DNA of 64,000 bases from Solenopsis invicta (taxonomy: Eukaryota > Arthropoda > Insecta > Hymenoptera > Formicidae): NCBI RefSeq assembly GCF_016802725.1, contig NC_052664.1, forward strand, positions 29,405,275 through 29,469,274, given 5' to 3'. Below, piece after piece: positions 35,025-47,631 of this stretch; within the stretch, counting starts at the first letter, position 1; each line of letters opens with the position of its first letter. Made by a program: the position numbers and the translations under genes. The notes under the pieces are model-generated. The model was given only the letters and a program-made list of their open reading frames with translations. It was not told the origin of the DNA and searched no databases.

Positions 35025-38000
35025 CTATACAATTGCATATTGTTCGTATAACAACTCCCGCACTTTGTAATAATCCTCAGAAATGCAGCCTTCCAATATT
35101 ACTTTCCCAGCTTCGTGCTAAAATAAACACAACGATTATTTGTCCGGCTATATTTTATATCGAAATTGTCACACATTTTGCACTTCATATATGTATGATT
35201 TCTAAGTACATAAAATTTTAAGGAACTATTTTACAGTTTTAACTTAAATTTTTACTTTAATTTTTTTACTACCCTCGATTTTATTTTTTACTTTAAAATA
35301 TCTCCTTAAATTTTTTGTACTTATTTAAAAATCAACTTGTACTTAAAACACAAGAAATGACAGAAATATAAGAAAATATAAAAATATAATGCGTAAGACT
35401 AATGAGAGTGCAGCGCGGTTAATTTTGTGCAGAAATATAAGAGAAATATAAGAGTACAAAACGTACAGATGAAGAAAATTCATTTTTACTAAAATAATAA
35501 ACAAACCCTTCTAACAGCGATGGTATTATTGCAACACCACAGTACTCCCCCACTAAATTCTGATGGAATGTTACTTTTATTTAAAACTTGTTTGAAATCC
35601 GATAATTTCAATTCATTTATGAACGTTGTTTGATGACCAGGAACCTGTAGAAATACAATTTATAATATTAATTAAATTGCATGTTTTCTAATATACTTGT
35701 AGGCTATACTCACTTCGTTTATTGGCAGAGGTTCCAAAGTCAATATTTTATCACTTTCGTCAATTGCGTTCTCGGATTCGGTATCGGCGATAGCATCTCG
35801 ACAAATCTGGTCACGTGCCGTTATCATCGCGTCTATCCATGCCACTTCGGAGTCGCCTTTACCTTTCGAGAAATTCAATCCACTCACGAGAGCATCAGTC
35901 AAACGTACCTATTATTTAAAAAATATATTTTATGTAACAGCATGAAACCGGTTTCTTAATACAAATAGAAAAGAAAATAAAAGGATAATTATATTTAATA
36001 TTGATAGAAACGTAATTATGAATTACTTGATAAATGTGCGTTTCTGTTGTAGCATCTAATGTTTCTCCTCTGCCTGGAACAAATACTCTTGCACCAGTAC
36101 TTTGCGCTTGCTGAGCTAATATTTCTGTATCTTTAGGCGAACCTCTAACCAAAACAACTCTTCTCGGCCTTAGTTGCGCCAAAATTTTCTGTAGAGATTC
36201 ACCATCGGATCTGCCTTCAAAATCTATATATGTTACCGCCGCGTTAACAGTCATCGTGCGTGAAACTTGTACACATTTCGTTGGAATATCCATGGCTACT
36301 TCTGGATGATAATTAGTCTCCTCCTGTTTCATTTCCACATTTTCCTTATTATCTTCTATTTCGGGTACAGTCTCTGCTATTTTATAATCTTCTGGTCTGC
36401 AACAAATAATAAAAACAAAAATTTATTTACAATACATAACATAATTAAAAATACATTTATTCATAAAAATAAATAAAAAATTATCAAATATTGTTAAAAT
36501 ATAAACAAATGTAAATAAATTTTTAAACATATATCTAACATCTTTTAAATGTTTGTATAGAGATATGCAAACTTTCGAAACAAATTAAATGATGTAATTC
36601 TTTTATATTAGAACTAAAATCTTATTACAAACTTTTGTTGTATATTTAAATGTAGTTTATAATATATAGAAATATCCTTACTTTATTATTTCTCCGTATT
36701 CATCAATTTTAATCTTTTCCTCTACAAATGGAAACATAGGATGTTGCTTCTTGCTTTGTTTAAAAAAGCCAGGTTTACTTTCTTGTTTCACCAATAAATC
36801 ATGTTTTCCCCTGCCACTTCCAACTTCTATTTCATCTTCCGATTCGGAGCTCACATCCGCAGTTTCCCTAATGAAACGCGTCACAAGCATAATTAGTAAA
36901 GCATAAGTTATAACCGAATAATAGATAAATATAAATTACATCTGTTCCTGTTTCATCTGTTCCTGCTTCAACTTCTCTCTTTTTTGGTATTCTTCTAATT
37001 CAATACCTTCCAGTTTTACTCGTCTTTTTACATCTAAAGTAATATTTCGATTACCACCTTTCTCTACCAAATCTCTAGCAAGTGTCCCGGGAGATGTTCT
37101 ACTCGTTAATATAATACTATTTTGCGTATTACTGCACCATTGCAGAAATAATTCTCGGGAAAATCCACATTCCATATCGGGAGTGCTTGCAAGAACCACC
37201 TAAAATAAAACAATTTGAGATTTATCATCAAATAAAATAATCTATAAGATCTGTAAAAATTTTAATTTTCTTCATTTACCTTTGGACTTGGAACTTGATT
37301 TAATTCAGCCATACTGTGACAAAGTTGCAAGTGTTTAAATTGAAACGGATTATTGCGTGCACCTTCAAAACTTCTCATTAATTTATCACTCATCCATTCA
37401 ATTTGCGATTTTGCAAATTCTACAACATTATAGCTGACATTATTGAGAAGAGCTAGTGAATAGGCAAGTAATCCGGATTCCTTATTACGCCACAGCTGGT
37501 CCAACATGTGTGCTAACTCCAGTACACGGCCAGCTGTATCTACACTGACCAGTACATTTCCACCCCCACGTAATGTTTGTAAGATATTAGCTAAATAACA
37601 AAAATGAAAAATACATATTTTAAGTATATCTTTCAGTTATCTTTTTTGTTTCTAATTAAAATAATTTAAAATTTACTCATCAACTTCTCATCTCTTGTTC
37701 TTCGTCTGGCTTGTTGATACGTCGCATTGAACGCATCTGTTATCAATAAAGATGGCCTTTGCAATCTTTCCAATTCACAACCATTCAAGTGGCGTTCCTT
37801 TTTATGATTAAAATCAACCGCATATATTATATCCTCTTCCCCAACTTTTACAATCTTCCAAATTGTTCCACCAATCATGTGTCCTGCTGGTAGAGGCGTC
37901 AACGTAACACCATACCCTTTACCTTTCATTGATATGCTTTGGTTGTATTTTAACTGAACAATTTTATCAAATGCAGCATCAACGTCGTCTAAGGTAAATA

Positions 38001-38493
38001 AATCAAAATCTTCCATATTATGACGAGACTAAAATCAATATAAGCAATTTAAATGTCAGTAATGATTTAGGACAATATTTTTTTTTCATATTTCTATTCG
38101 TATTAAAGGAATGTACCTGGTATATATCGTACATAAACATTTGACCCATTTTATAGACAGGTATGGTAGCATATATGGGACAATTCATGCCACATTTACC
38201 TACTAGATATGGTAATGCACCTAAATGTAATGGATCTGGATATGAAAGTAATACTGCATCTATTTGATGTACATGTCTAGAAATATAACAAGTAAAATAA
38301 GTAAATATAGACATTGTTAAAATAACTTATATAATTGTGTATACCTCTTTAATTCTTTTATGAAGTCTTGATCAAAATTTTCATCCCATCCACAGTCCAA
38401 GAGTATCCTTAACTCGTCCACTTGCAATATGTAGCAAGGTGGAGATTCGTTCATCGCTCCAGAGATAGCATGAAGCTTTATTATAGATGTCAT
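35025..38493 (-). CDS. CPSF2: Cleavage and polyadenylation specificity factor subunit 2 (CPSF100)
   Basis: Ten exons on the minus strand: 38493-38345, 38276-38117, 38028-37677, 37590-37280, 37199-36940, 36867-36682, 36396-36027, 35908-35714, 35644-35507 and 35117-35025. The phases close throughout, giving 737 aa (human 782). The protein starts MTSIIKLHAISGAMNESPPC, the CPSF100 signature. It has a metallo-beta-lactamase fold in which the zinc motif HxHxDH is replaced by SYPDPLHLGALP, so it is catalytically dead as in all CPSF100. Then come the GHMIGGTIWKI block, a beta-CASP insert (GGNVLVSVDTAGR), a KR/E-rich segment (KREKLKQEQMKQEQM) and the C-terminal domain ending YEQYAIV. CPSF100 pairs with the endonuclease CPSF73 and symplekin in the core that cleaves mRNA and histone pre-mRNA 3' ends. 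A separate single-exon gene lies downstream. Identification is secure. Confidence 0.95.
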
Positions 38494-39866
38494 TTTGTAT
38501 AAATTTTCTTTATCAGTACCAATCAAGTATAAACTTCCAACAAGTTGCACTATAAGATGTGATTAATCATCAAACATTAAAACTTAAGATCGGTTTTTCA
38601 AACTTTGTAGACTTTAAAACTTGATTCTCTGATCATCTTAACCTAAAAAAAAATTGGTTCCATAAATTGGAAATTTATATTTAATTTAGACTTGTATCTG
38701 TGTTGAATTCGGACTATTTATCAAAAACCTGTATATGTATAATATATTAGAAAACAATCGCAACAAAGTTTGTATTTGTAGCAATCACAGATATACAAAT
38801 TAATACAACATAAATCTGCCGCATCTGTCAGGTCCCAATAATCCCGGTATTTTCTGACGCATGCGCACTGCGCAGTGACCAGTTAACGGCAAACTCAAAT
38901 TACAGAGCACTTCTTATATGGATGAAATATACGATCATCAATCACACCAAAGTACACATTCAATTAATTATTATAGGTATCAAAATACATATAAAATTAC
39001 AAATTAATATTTATAACATTTTATATTTAATAAAATATGAGTTTTTACATTTTAATTTACGCATTTTTATAATCGCGCCATTATACTCTCATTATAATCT
39101 TATTGTTATTATTATATATTATTAAATTAATTATACATGTATATTATAATAATCAATAATTATTGTATACTAAATGTAATTATAAGGATAATAAAAGATT
39201 TATTTAATATAAAAAGATTTATTTAATGCATTTTAAAATATAAAATATGCATATATATATTGTTATCTTACATGACCATTAATCTTAGAATGATTTTTCT
39301 ATTCATTTTCTAAAAAAGTCCATGTTAAATTGATGAATTTGTATGGTTATTGCCAAACTAAAATTCTTGATTTTTTAAAATCCATTTCAATCTAATTAAA
39401 GTTTAAGAATCTACTTTAATTCGTGAAGTGGGATTAAAACTACGAGATTTCTATACCATCAATCCAATAAAGATCCAATAACGTTTTGAAAAATTTTTTA
39501 TTTTAAAAAATCTGTCTTGAATTTCTTCCTTCACTTCTTAATGTAAAAGAATCTTCGAGAAAAATCAACTTAAATAATCAAAAGATTTCGTCCTTTAGAA
39601 TGAGCCCTAGAAGATTGTTTTATAATATTTTTTTACGAAGTTCAAATATCGACTTTAGCAAAGATTAAGTGAACGTTCAACAGTAAAATTAAAGGATCAC
39701 CTACAGTTACTCTCCAAAAAAGAGTATAACATGATAAATCAACAAAAATAATAATTTAAATGTTTCAAAACACATTTTACAGCTTAATGTTTCCACATAC
39801 AATTTTAATATTGACTTTGAAAACATATATTGATTTTTTACGAAGCTATATAGATAAAAATAAAGT
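38494..39866. other. Upstream region of CPSF2
   Basis: A GC-richer patch at 38815-38900 (with TGACGCATGCGCACTGCGCA, an NRF-1-like palindromic GCGCATGCGC type site) may be the CPSF2 promoter. The rest, 38920-39660, is very AT-rich and holds nothing recognisable. Confidence 0.45.
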
Positions 39867-40202
39867 TTGACAAAATTTATTACAAATTTTGTGAGTTTAT
39901 TTGACATGAATTAAAAATCGCACACAAATGCAGTTTACAGCGTTTAAAAGCATAAATCTTTATCTTTAATTTAAGTACTTGTTGAGCGTTGTACGATTTT
40001 TATTCACCGATTTATTCAACATGAAAAAAGGAACCATTTTTGCTTTAGTGCTGAATAACTTAGTGAAAAAAATCGTACAATGCTCAACAAATACGCAAAT
40101 TAAAGGTAAAGATTCACGCTTTCAAATATTGTAAACTGCATTTGTGTGCGATTTTTATTTCACGCTGTACAACTTGGCAAAATTTGAATAAGATTTTGAC
40201 AT
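39867..40202. repeat. Long near-complete hairpin (foldback element)
   Basis: The arms 39913-40003 and 40066-40156 are inverted copies of about 91 bp with few mismatches (for example AAATCGCACACAAATGCAGT against its complement at 40137-40156). Weaker inverted similarity extends outward to about 39867 and 40202. The 62-bp centre also pairs partly (TTCACCGATTTATTCA against TGAATAACTTAGTGAA). No protein is encoded. It is most simply an old palindromic MITE, but a transcript would fold into a long double-stranded RNA. Confidence 0.75.
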
Positions 40203-40488
40203 TTGTCGGATTTTTTTTTACGAACTTTGCAAAGCTCCACGGCATGGAATAGATCCGTCTACATTGAAAGTAAGTAGTAATATGTAAGCAGTAGAGTATA
40301 GACGGACATAAGTATTCACTTCGTTCCTGTCTACAATGGCAGAAGTAATAATCAGCCAATCAATAAGCAAGCAGTTCACCTGCATGTCCCCGCCACATTT
40401 GACAAACTGTCAAACAAGAAGTACAAATAGTATTTATCAAAGCAATCAGACGCAGTGATTATTAGTTGTTATAAGTTGATATTAAATT

Positions 40489-41790
40489 ATGTTAACTTTA
40501 ATTGAATTGGCCAATATAACTTTTTTTTTATTATTATGGCATCAAAACTTATGTCTACAGTATCATATATTAAAAAGAAAAAAGAAATGTTTTCGTCGAC
40601 GATGGTGGGTACGATCTATTAATCGAAAAAAGAACACAAAAAGTTTTTATGCTAATCTTGTAAAGGAATTGAAACAAACGGATTATGAAGAATTTTTTTC
40701 ATTATTTCAGATGTGGCCAGAACATTTTGATATTTTGGTCAATCTTGTTCAACCATACTTAATAAAGTAAAGTACTCAAACACCACTTCCGACAGAATTA
40801 CGGCTTGCCGTTACATTAACGTAAGTAGTAAAGAAGATAAGTAAAGTAAGTGCTATACCTAATATAAATTAAGTAATATAAATTAACATAAGTTTTATTT
40901 TCTCATATTGTTAATATTAATTATCTTAATCTGCTGCTTAAGGTATCTTGCCCAAGGTGATAGTGCCAGATCAAAACATTTTGAATATTGGCTTGAAGAA
41001 TCTACCGTACATAAAATTATTAATGAAACATGCCAAGCATTATGGTTTGCGTTAGATCAAATTGTATTGAAACCCAAAGATCGTATTAGCTGGGAACAGA
41101 TTAGTGAAGAATTTATGACAAAATGGCAATTCCCGAACTGCGTAGGAGCATTAGATGGACATCATATAGGTATCCAATCTACTCCCAACTCAGGATCTGC
41201 TTTTTATAATTATAAGCAATTTTTTAGTATAGTGCTGCTTGCAACATGCGACGCTAACTACAAATTTACATGGCCACTTTCTGGGAAAGACATCCCTTTT
41301 CCTTGTGTATTTGTAGGAGACGAAGCGTTTCCTTTAAACACCTATCTTATGCGTCCATATTCATACAAAACTAGAGGTGGTCTGATAGAGAATATACGCA
41401 TATTTAATTATAGATTATCACGTTGTCGTCGAACAATTGAAAATGCTTTTGGCATTTTTACTGCTTGTTACGGCAGATCTTACAAAAATCTCTTTGTATG
41501 TTTTTGGAAAATTGTAAAATGTTATTCAAAACACTCGTATGTCTCCACAATTTTATAATGACTGGTAAAGAAGGATATGAAAGGATATGAACCTGAATAT
41601 GAAAGACGCTACTGTCCTCCGAATTATTTAGATCGTGAAGAAGATTATACTGTGAGGGAAAGACGTTAGAGACAACAACATTCAGCTTACTTTAAGGATT
41701 TAAATAGAGTAGGTGCTAATCGAGCTGATAAAGCGACGTTCTTTTACAACAACAAAAAAAATATGAAGGAGAAGTTATAATATACTCAGG
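40489..41790 (+). pseudogene. PIF/Harbinger transposase remnant (HARB1-like)
   Basis: The first piece (40489-40770) has the typical RRWWVRSINRKK start and a DYEEFF..MWPEHFD block. An in-frame TAA follows at 40768-40770. Coding similarity resumes (PLPTELRLAVTLT) up to a probable GTAAGT donor near 40820 and restarts after an acceptor at about 40931 (RYLAQGDSARS). The nuclease core contains the three expected acidic residues: CVGALDGHHI, FVGDEAFPL and RRTIENAFGIF. After about 41510 the frame shifts, and sequence like the family's C-terminus (CPPNYLDREED, KDLNRVGANRADK) continues with further stops. It is broken by at least one stop and one frameshift. It could be a transposon copy or a decayed domesticated HARB1 gene; the intron allows either. 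Confidence 0.8.
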
Positions 41791-43560
41791 TAATATAAAA
41801 ATTAAATTAAATTATAATTTGTTTGGCAAAAAATGGAAGTAGCACAGCTAAGATTAAATAATTGATAGTAAAACTTAATTAATAATTGATAAATTGTCTA
41901 TTAATACATAAATTTTATTACAGATGATAACACTTTGATTGATGAACAATTTGAAAAGTTAAAGAAAAACATGAAGATAAGTAAACAGTCTATAAAGAGT
42001 CATAAAACCGATCATAATTTATCTACTGAAGAAAATACAAGAATAAATAGAAAATTAACTTAGAAGAAAAAATCCAACACAGATATTTCTGACAATAATA
42101 TGCCGTCAAAAAAGAAAATAAAGGTTACATTTCACAAATATTGTTATATCGATAGCAACTTATCAAATATAACAGAGTATTAAAATATTTAAAAAATTGT
42201 TAAGTTTATTTTAATAATTTACTAAAAACTCACTTTGTATTTAAACTCGTTAAGAAATTTATTAAAAACATTATTATACTAATTATTAAAAATTTTATAG
42301 AAAAAAAAATCATCATGGGGATTAAAAGATAATAAGACATTATCAAGTCTGTTAAATTTGAAGAACGAAGGAGAAAGTGAATCTTCCGAGGATTTGTGAG
42401 ATCACCATAGTTTCTCCATAAACAATTCTGCAGATTATAAAAAAGATCAATTATAAAAAAAGATCCATTAAAACTTTAAGATCAACAGTACCTAAAATAT
42501 TTCCTTGTGATTTAAGTAACACGGACGAACATTCTAGTTCGTCAATTTCATCGAGTAGTTTATTTTCTAAATCAGGAAACCAAAGCCCAACAAAAAAGGA
42601 ATTAAAGCAATTAATTCAAGATCTTCAGAAAAAAATGTCACAAAAGGAAACAAATACAAAACAAACAAATGTTACAAGTTAGTATTTTACTTATTATTTT
42701 ATTATTTATATTTTGTTATACTTATTATTTAATTTATTATTTTTATTTGTTTTAATATATTTTATAGACAAAAATATTGAAAGATTATCTTCGTTTCCTC
42801 CAAAAGATTATATAAATGAGAATAAAAACTTTGATGTTTCTGTATCCAATTATTCAAATAAAATTTTATTAATTGTTCAGACAAAATTGAAGATTACGCA
42901 CGAAAATATTGAAACGGAAGAAAAGATGAATTATCAACTTTTTGGCCCAAATTGTGGAGATGTTTGTTGAATATATATTTGAATATATATTCATAAATAA
43001 TGTTGAGTTCTTAACTAACTAATTAGAAAATTAAAAGTTAAATGAGTTAACTAAATTTTATTCAGACAAGTTTAATTATAATTTAATTTAATAAAATTAA
43101 TTTAATAAAATGAATACTATAAGTAAAAAGTAATAATTTGACTTAACTTAATTAATTTAAAATAATTTAATTTTTAACTTCAACTAGTTTTATCCAATAC
43201 TTTTTATTTTTTATAGTAGCTATTTGATTTTAATTTATTAAGTTATTAACTTATTTTTCCAAAGTTTACATAGAAAAGAAAAAAATATATTTCAGACACG
43301 AAACATTCTTCATCGTTATTTCATATAAACTTCCAAATAAAAGATTAAATTTATTTTATTTGTAATTGTTTTGTTATTTAGAGTAATAAATCTTAATTAA
43401 TGGAAAGTACGATATTCTTTAATTTAACAATTTAACAATATAACAATTTTGAATAATGTTTTTTAAAATTTGTATACATTTTTTTATGATATGTTTTCTA
43501 GATGGTTTTACTTTCTAATGCAATATACAGCAAACTAATATATTATAATAATTGCAATCA
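41791..43560 (+). other. AT-rich DNA with disrupted Lys/Ser-rich reading frames
   Basis: Between 41930 and 42970, stretches of plausible coding composition on the plus strand (Lys-, Ser- and Asn-rich, for example a TDEHSS..KSGNQSPTKKELKQL block near 42520-42640 and an ORF 42713-42970 ending GPNCGDVC) are separated by stops and intron-like segments. They could be the second, DNA-binding protein of the neighbouring Harbinger element or an unrelated decayed gene. I do not recognise a domain. 42980-43560 shows nothing. Confidence 0.3.
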
Positions 43561-43711
43561 TTTTTTTCTTTCAGTGCACATCTCGAACTTCAGTTTGTAA
43601 AACGGCGAACAAGATGTTTGCGTGTCGATAAATGCCAAGGTAAATGTTCCTCTTACCATTCTTTTTTTTTGTGGAGCACACTGCTTTCTTTCAGTGCACA
43701 TCATAAATTTG

Positions 43712-43834
43712 TTGCGTAACCTACGTTCCGCTTCACGCGTAATGCGCATCATTTTATCCTTGTTTAAGGAATTTGAGGAATTTCTCAATGCCATGCGCAT
43801 TATGCGGAAACGGAACGTAGCCTAGATTACGCAA
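43712..43834. mobile_element. Small palindromic MITE
   Basis: TTGCGTAACCTACGTTCCGC at 43712 returns inverted as GGAACGTAGCCTAGATTACGCAA ending at 43834. The arms continue with ATGCGCAT on both sides of a 40-bp centre. The element is 123 bp, GC-richer than its surroundings and non-coding. An 18-bp direct repeat (TTTCTTTCAGTGCACATC) occurs at 43565 and 43685 next to it. Confidence 0.6.
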
Positions 43835-43849
43835 AATTATACTTTCCTT

Positions 43850-46060
43850 TTCGTTGATTTGCTTTCGCTTTTATTTGCGCGATTCTCCTATTTATATTGT
43901 GATAAATGACTGTGAAATACCAATGGTAAAAGTTCCAATTTTCGAGAAATATGCAATAGTCCGAGAGCCAGCAACACTTTTTCTTTTTACAAATTTGCTT
44001 AAAGTTAATTTACATTTTTCCTACCCTATTAGTGCTACGTATTCATAAAATCAACTCCTTGTCCGCGAGCGCGCCAGCGGGACATTGCTTGACAATAGCG
44101 TTTCAATTATGTAAAAAAAGTAGTATCAATAATATAAATGCTTAAAGTTGAAACCTTTTTGTGCTAACTATGGACCTCACAAAATGATGAAAAATGATGT
44201 CTTGCCACCTTACTTGTAGAATAGCATACTACTGCTACTTATATGAACATGTGAAAAAAATTAAGTCGGTTGATAGAAAAACTTAAGGCTGAAATTTTTG
44301 TTTTCTATTAGTTTACATCGTGAAATTTGAACAAAGCTTTACCTGCCATTTATCTGATGGAACAGAGCCTTGGCAGTGTATATAAATTACACTGTGTATA
44401 TGTATTTATAATTTTAAATTATAAATTGCTAGTATAAATAACTTCATTCTCATAAAAGAAAAATTTTGGCAAAACTCTACATTGAAAAATTTTTCATAAC
44501 ACAGATATAAAGAAAGAATATTTAAAATAAAAAAATACATCTTATTAAAGTTAAATAATACATTCATAACTTATAATCAGAGTTTTAAGATGATCTTTTT
44601 CATTTAGAAAATTTTTAATATAATGTTTAAAATATAACTAAACATCATTTTTTTACTTTTACTTTCAGTTATTTCAAAAATTTAATGTACTGATGAAATG
44701 TGGTTTACTCATTTTCAGCACTCAAAAATCTATAAGAAACACTTTGCCTGATCCAAATAAATTAAAAAGTATTTCGTAAATTAATGTTATTAGTAGAATA
44801 TAAATACGAAACAATAACATATTTATGTATTCTATTAAAATAGTATGCAATGTACACATGCATGTTACTTTAGATATACATTTATATATTTTACTTAAAA
44901 TGATATCCTTTTTCTCTTTTTCTATTAATACACAAAAACGTTTTTATTTTTCTTAAATATGCATGGTTAATTAAAGTTTTCAAAATTTTTAATCGAGAAA
45001 ATTCCGTAATTATTTTTTAACTAAATTTCTATTTTCTTATAATAAACTTACTTACTTAATAATCAATATTGTTAATATGCATAATTTAGTATCTCCACTG
45101 AATAACGTCGAGCAGCAGATGTACAAGGTTTTATAACGCCACTTTATTATCTGATCTAGTACTTGACTGATAAAAATAGGATTCAACTATACTGACAATG
45201 AGGCAAACACTGAAATACTGAATTTATACATAATTTATTGCCCCTAAATTTTTAAATATCATACCTTAGTTTTACTGTATTTTATTTAATATAATAGTGG
45301 GATAAATGCATATCTCAAATGCGTTACGATTTGTGCATCTTTTATCTTTAGAGTTCTAGAGCAAAGGAATATAATATATCCATTATTATAAAATAAAACT
45401 ATAAAATAAGCATGTAAACGAAAATAGAAAAAACAGACAAATTTATATTTAATTAATATTTTTATTTTTAGGAAAGAGAAATAAAATTGTATAGAGAATT
45501 GATAATGTTTTAGAAAATTACAGACACTTTTATTAATTTTTTTTTACAGAAAAACAGTTTTTATTTTTAAGAAAAAGTCGTAGTGTTATATATAAAAATA
45601 TTACTTAAGAACAAATCCAATACATGGCGTAACAAAAAAAATCAATTCTTACAACAATAAATATTCGTTTAATCTATATTATATATAAATATATTTTTTT
45701 ATATTACAATATCTTTTAATTTATATTTAATATATCTATCTAACTATTAAACTAAATACGTTTTCTAATAATTTTGTATAGCTTTACTTTTATTATAAAT
45801 AATATGATATGATATAGATTCAAGACGTTTTATTGTAGATAGCAGAAACGAATAATAAAATTAAATAATACGATTTATAAAATTTCACAAGTAAAAGTAA
45901 TATGTTAATATTTGCTACGAAATGTTTGCTACTGAATTTCAATACTTTTTATAGCAAATAGTTTTAATAATTTTTCACATTAATAGTTCTTATTAAATAC
46001 TTGTACATATGTACATATGTTTAAATGGCAATATAATAAACTTCTATTTACGAATCTGGT
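43850..46060. other. AT-rich DNA, nothing recognised
   Basis: About 2.2 kb with no ORF resembling a known protein and no clear repeat structure at the resolution possible by eye. Confidence 0.5.
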
Positions 46061-46064
46061 TCCA

Positions 46065-46066
<2 letters not shown>

Positions 46067-46129
<63 letters not shown>
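46067..46129. repeat. (TC)n microsatellite
   Basis: About 63 bp of TC repeats directly before the retrotransposon fragment. Confidence 0.95.
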
Positions 46130-46131
<2 letters not shown>

Positions 46132-46937
46132 ATCATTCCTTGGTCAGTAATAGTGCCTTCGTGCTATCCCATCGTCAATGTGCTCTATCCTTTCTCTCAT
46201 CAAGCGATCTTATCGAGGTCACTCTTAATAGTCGCTTTAATCGCCTTCCGCCTCGTATCATCTCCGCTCGCGATTTCTCTAAATATAACCTCGAGACATT
46301 ACATAATCATCTAGCCACTCTCGATTGGATCACCGTACTCCGTCTTGCTTGACGATAAGATCGCTTTACTAACCTTCTGCATTGAACTCTTGACGCTCTA
46401 GTTCCTACTCTTGACGCTCTAGTTCCTCGTCGCACTTTCTCTGCTAGAAGGCCGCCCACCTAGGGTTGCCAACTCAAAAAGATTAAATTACCGGATATTT
46501 TGTCTTCGGAAACAAAATTGAACCGGACAAAACCGAACATAAACAATAATTATAAGAATCATAAGTAATAATCATAAAATTAGAGTAAACACAAAATTTT
46601 ATAAGAAATTACTTATAATATTGTTTTTTAAACAATTTAAAAAATAAGTTGGATCAATAAAATAAATAATTTATTATTATTATTTAATAGAAGATCAATT
46701 TTATTATTAAACTTAAAATTAAATATTATTATATCTTATACGCATATATTTAATTTCTAATATTTTGTTATAAACATTTTGTTAAAACATTTAACACGTT
46801 TAACATTAAAATAAAATATGTTTATTTATTAAAACTTAAAAGATTTTTTGAACAAAAATAAAAAAATATTTAGTAATAAAAATATTTGAGTAAAAACAAA
46901 ATATTCAAAAATTTTTTGGATATTAAAGCTCATTCGA

Positions 46938-47210
46938 TTACTTAAAGTCATATTTTTCTATATTTCTTACAGCTTTTAATAGATTAGGTTTAGATTTAGT
47001 ATAATTTGCGAAGTCATTACATGACATATCAAAATTAATAAGAGTAAATAATTCAGCTTTAACTAATTCAACTTCCATTCTGTTTCTTGACTTTGTCCAT
47101 ATTTGTCCCATTGAACTGAACACTCTTTCTAGGAAAGCATTACTTGTTGGTATTGAAAGTACAGCCTGTACTATTTTTAATAAGTTATTTGTAGTAATAT
47201 TACATTTCTT
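46938..47210 (-). pseudogene. hAT transposase C-terminal (dimerisation) fragment
   Basis: The minus-strand frame encodes VLSIPTSNAFLERVFSSMG, IWTKSRNRMEVELVKAELF and ends at KYDFK with TAA at 46938-46940. This is the conserved hAT C-terminal dimerisation region, in which the SN..LERVFS block precedes RNR. The N-terminal zinc finger and catalytic core are missing from the 1383-bp element. No complete transposase can be made. Confidence 0.8.
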
Positions 47211-47526
47211 GAATATAGCTATCCATTGTTATATATCCATAATAATAATGGAATCGACATTGATTTTATTATTATTTTTAACTGGGCAAAGTCATCAATG
47301 TGTCTCTGAATGTAAATAATACTTAATTACCTTTCACTGTAAAATAATCAAAACACTGAGTCACGAATTAAAATAAACTGATAAATTATATGAACTGCTC
47401 AATAGACTTTACAATATTTATGTAACAAAACAATAATTATGCAACCATTGAGCAACTATTATCGAAGACTGTTTTCTTTTAGATCTGTTGTCCTAAAACT
47501 AGTCTGCTACTAGAGTTCAGATCTTA

Positions 47527-47631
47527 AACTGCGTTCGGAAACATCACCCGAATCATCCGAGTGGCCGATTTTCTCCATATTGTTTAAAAAGGATACATAC
47601 AAACAATCGGGTGAGATTTCCGAACGCAGTT
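47527..47631. mobile_element. 105-bp PIF/Harbinger-type MITE nested in hAT
   Basis: The ends AACTGCGTTCGGAAA and their complement pair over about 25 bp (47527-47551 with 47607-47631; few mismatches). Flanking TTA triplets at 47524-47526 and 47632-47634 are the expected three-base duplication. It has no coding capacity. Confidence 0.8.

Noticed and set aside
37680..38493. Missing zinc ligands in CPSF2 as evidence for a pseudogene
   Set aside because: CPSF100 is a non-catalytic paralog of CPSF73 in all animals; the change is the family norm.
40489..41790. Intact domesticated HARB1 gene
   Set aside because: An in-frame TAA before the intron and a frameshift after the DDE core make an intact product impossible as read.
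46009..46352. Serine/leucine-rich signal-peptide-like ORFs
   Set aside because: The Ser-Leu run is translation of the (TC)n microsatellite; only the part after about 46140 has retrotransposon similarity.
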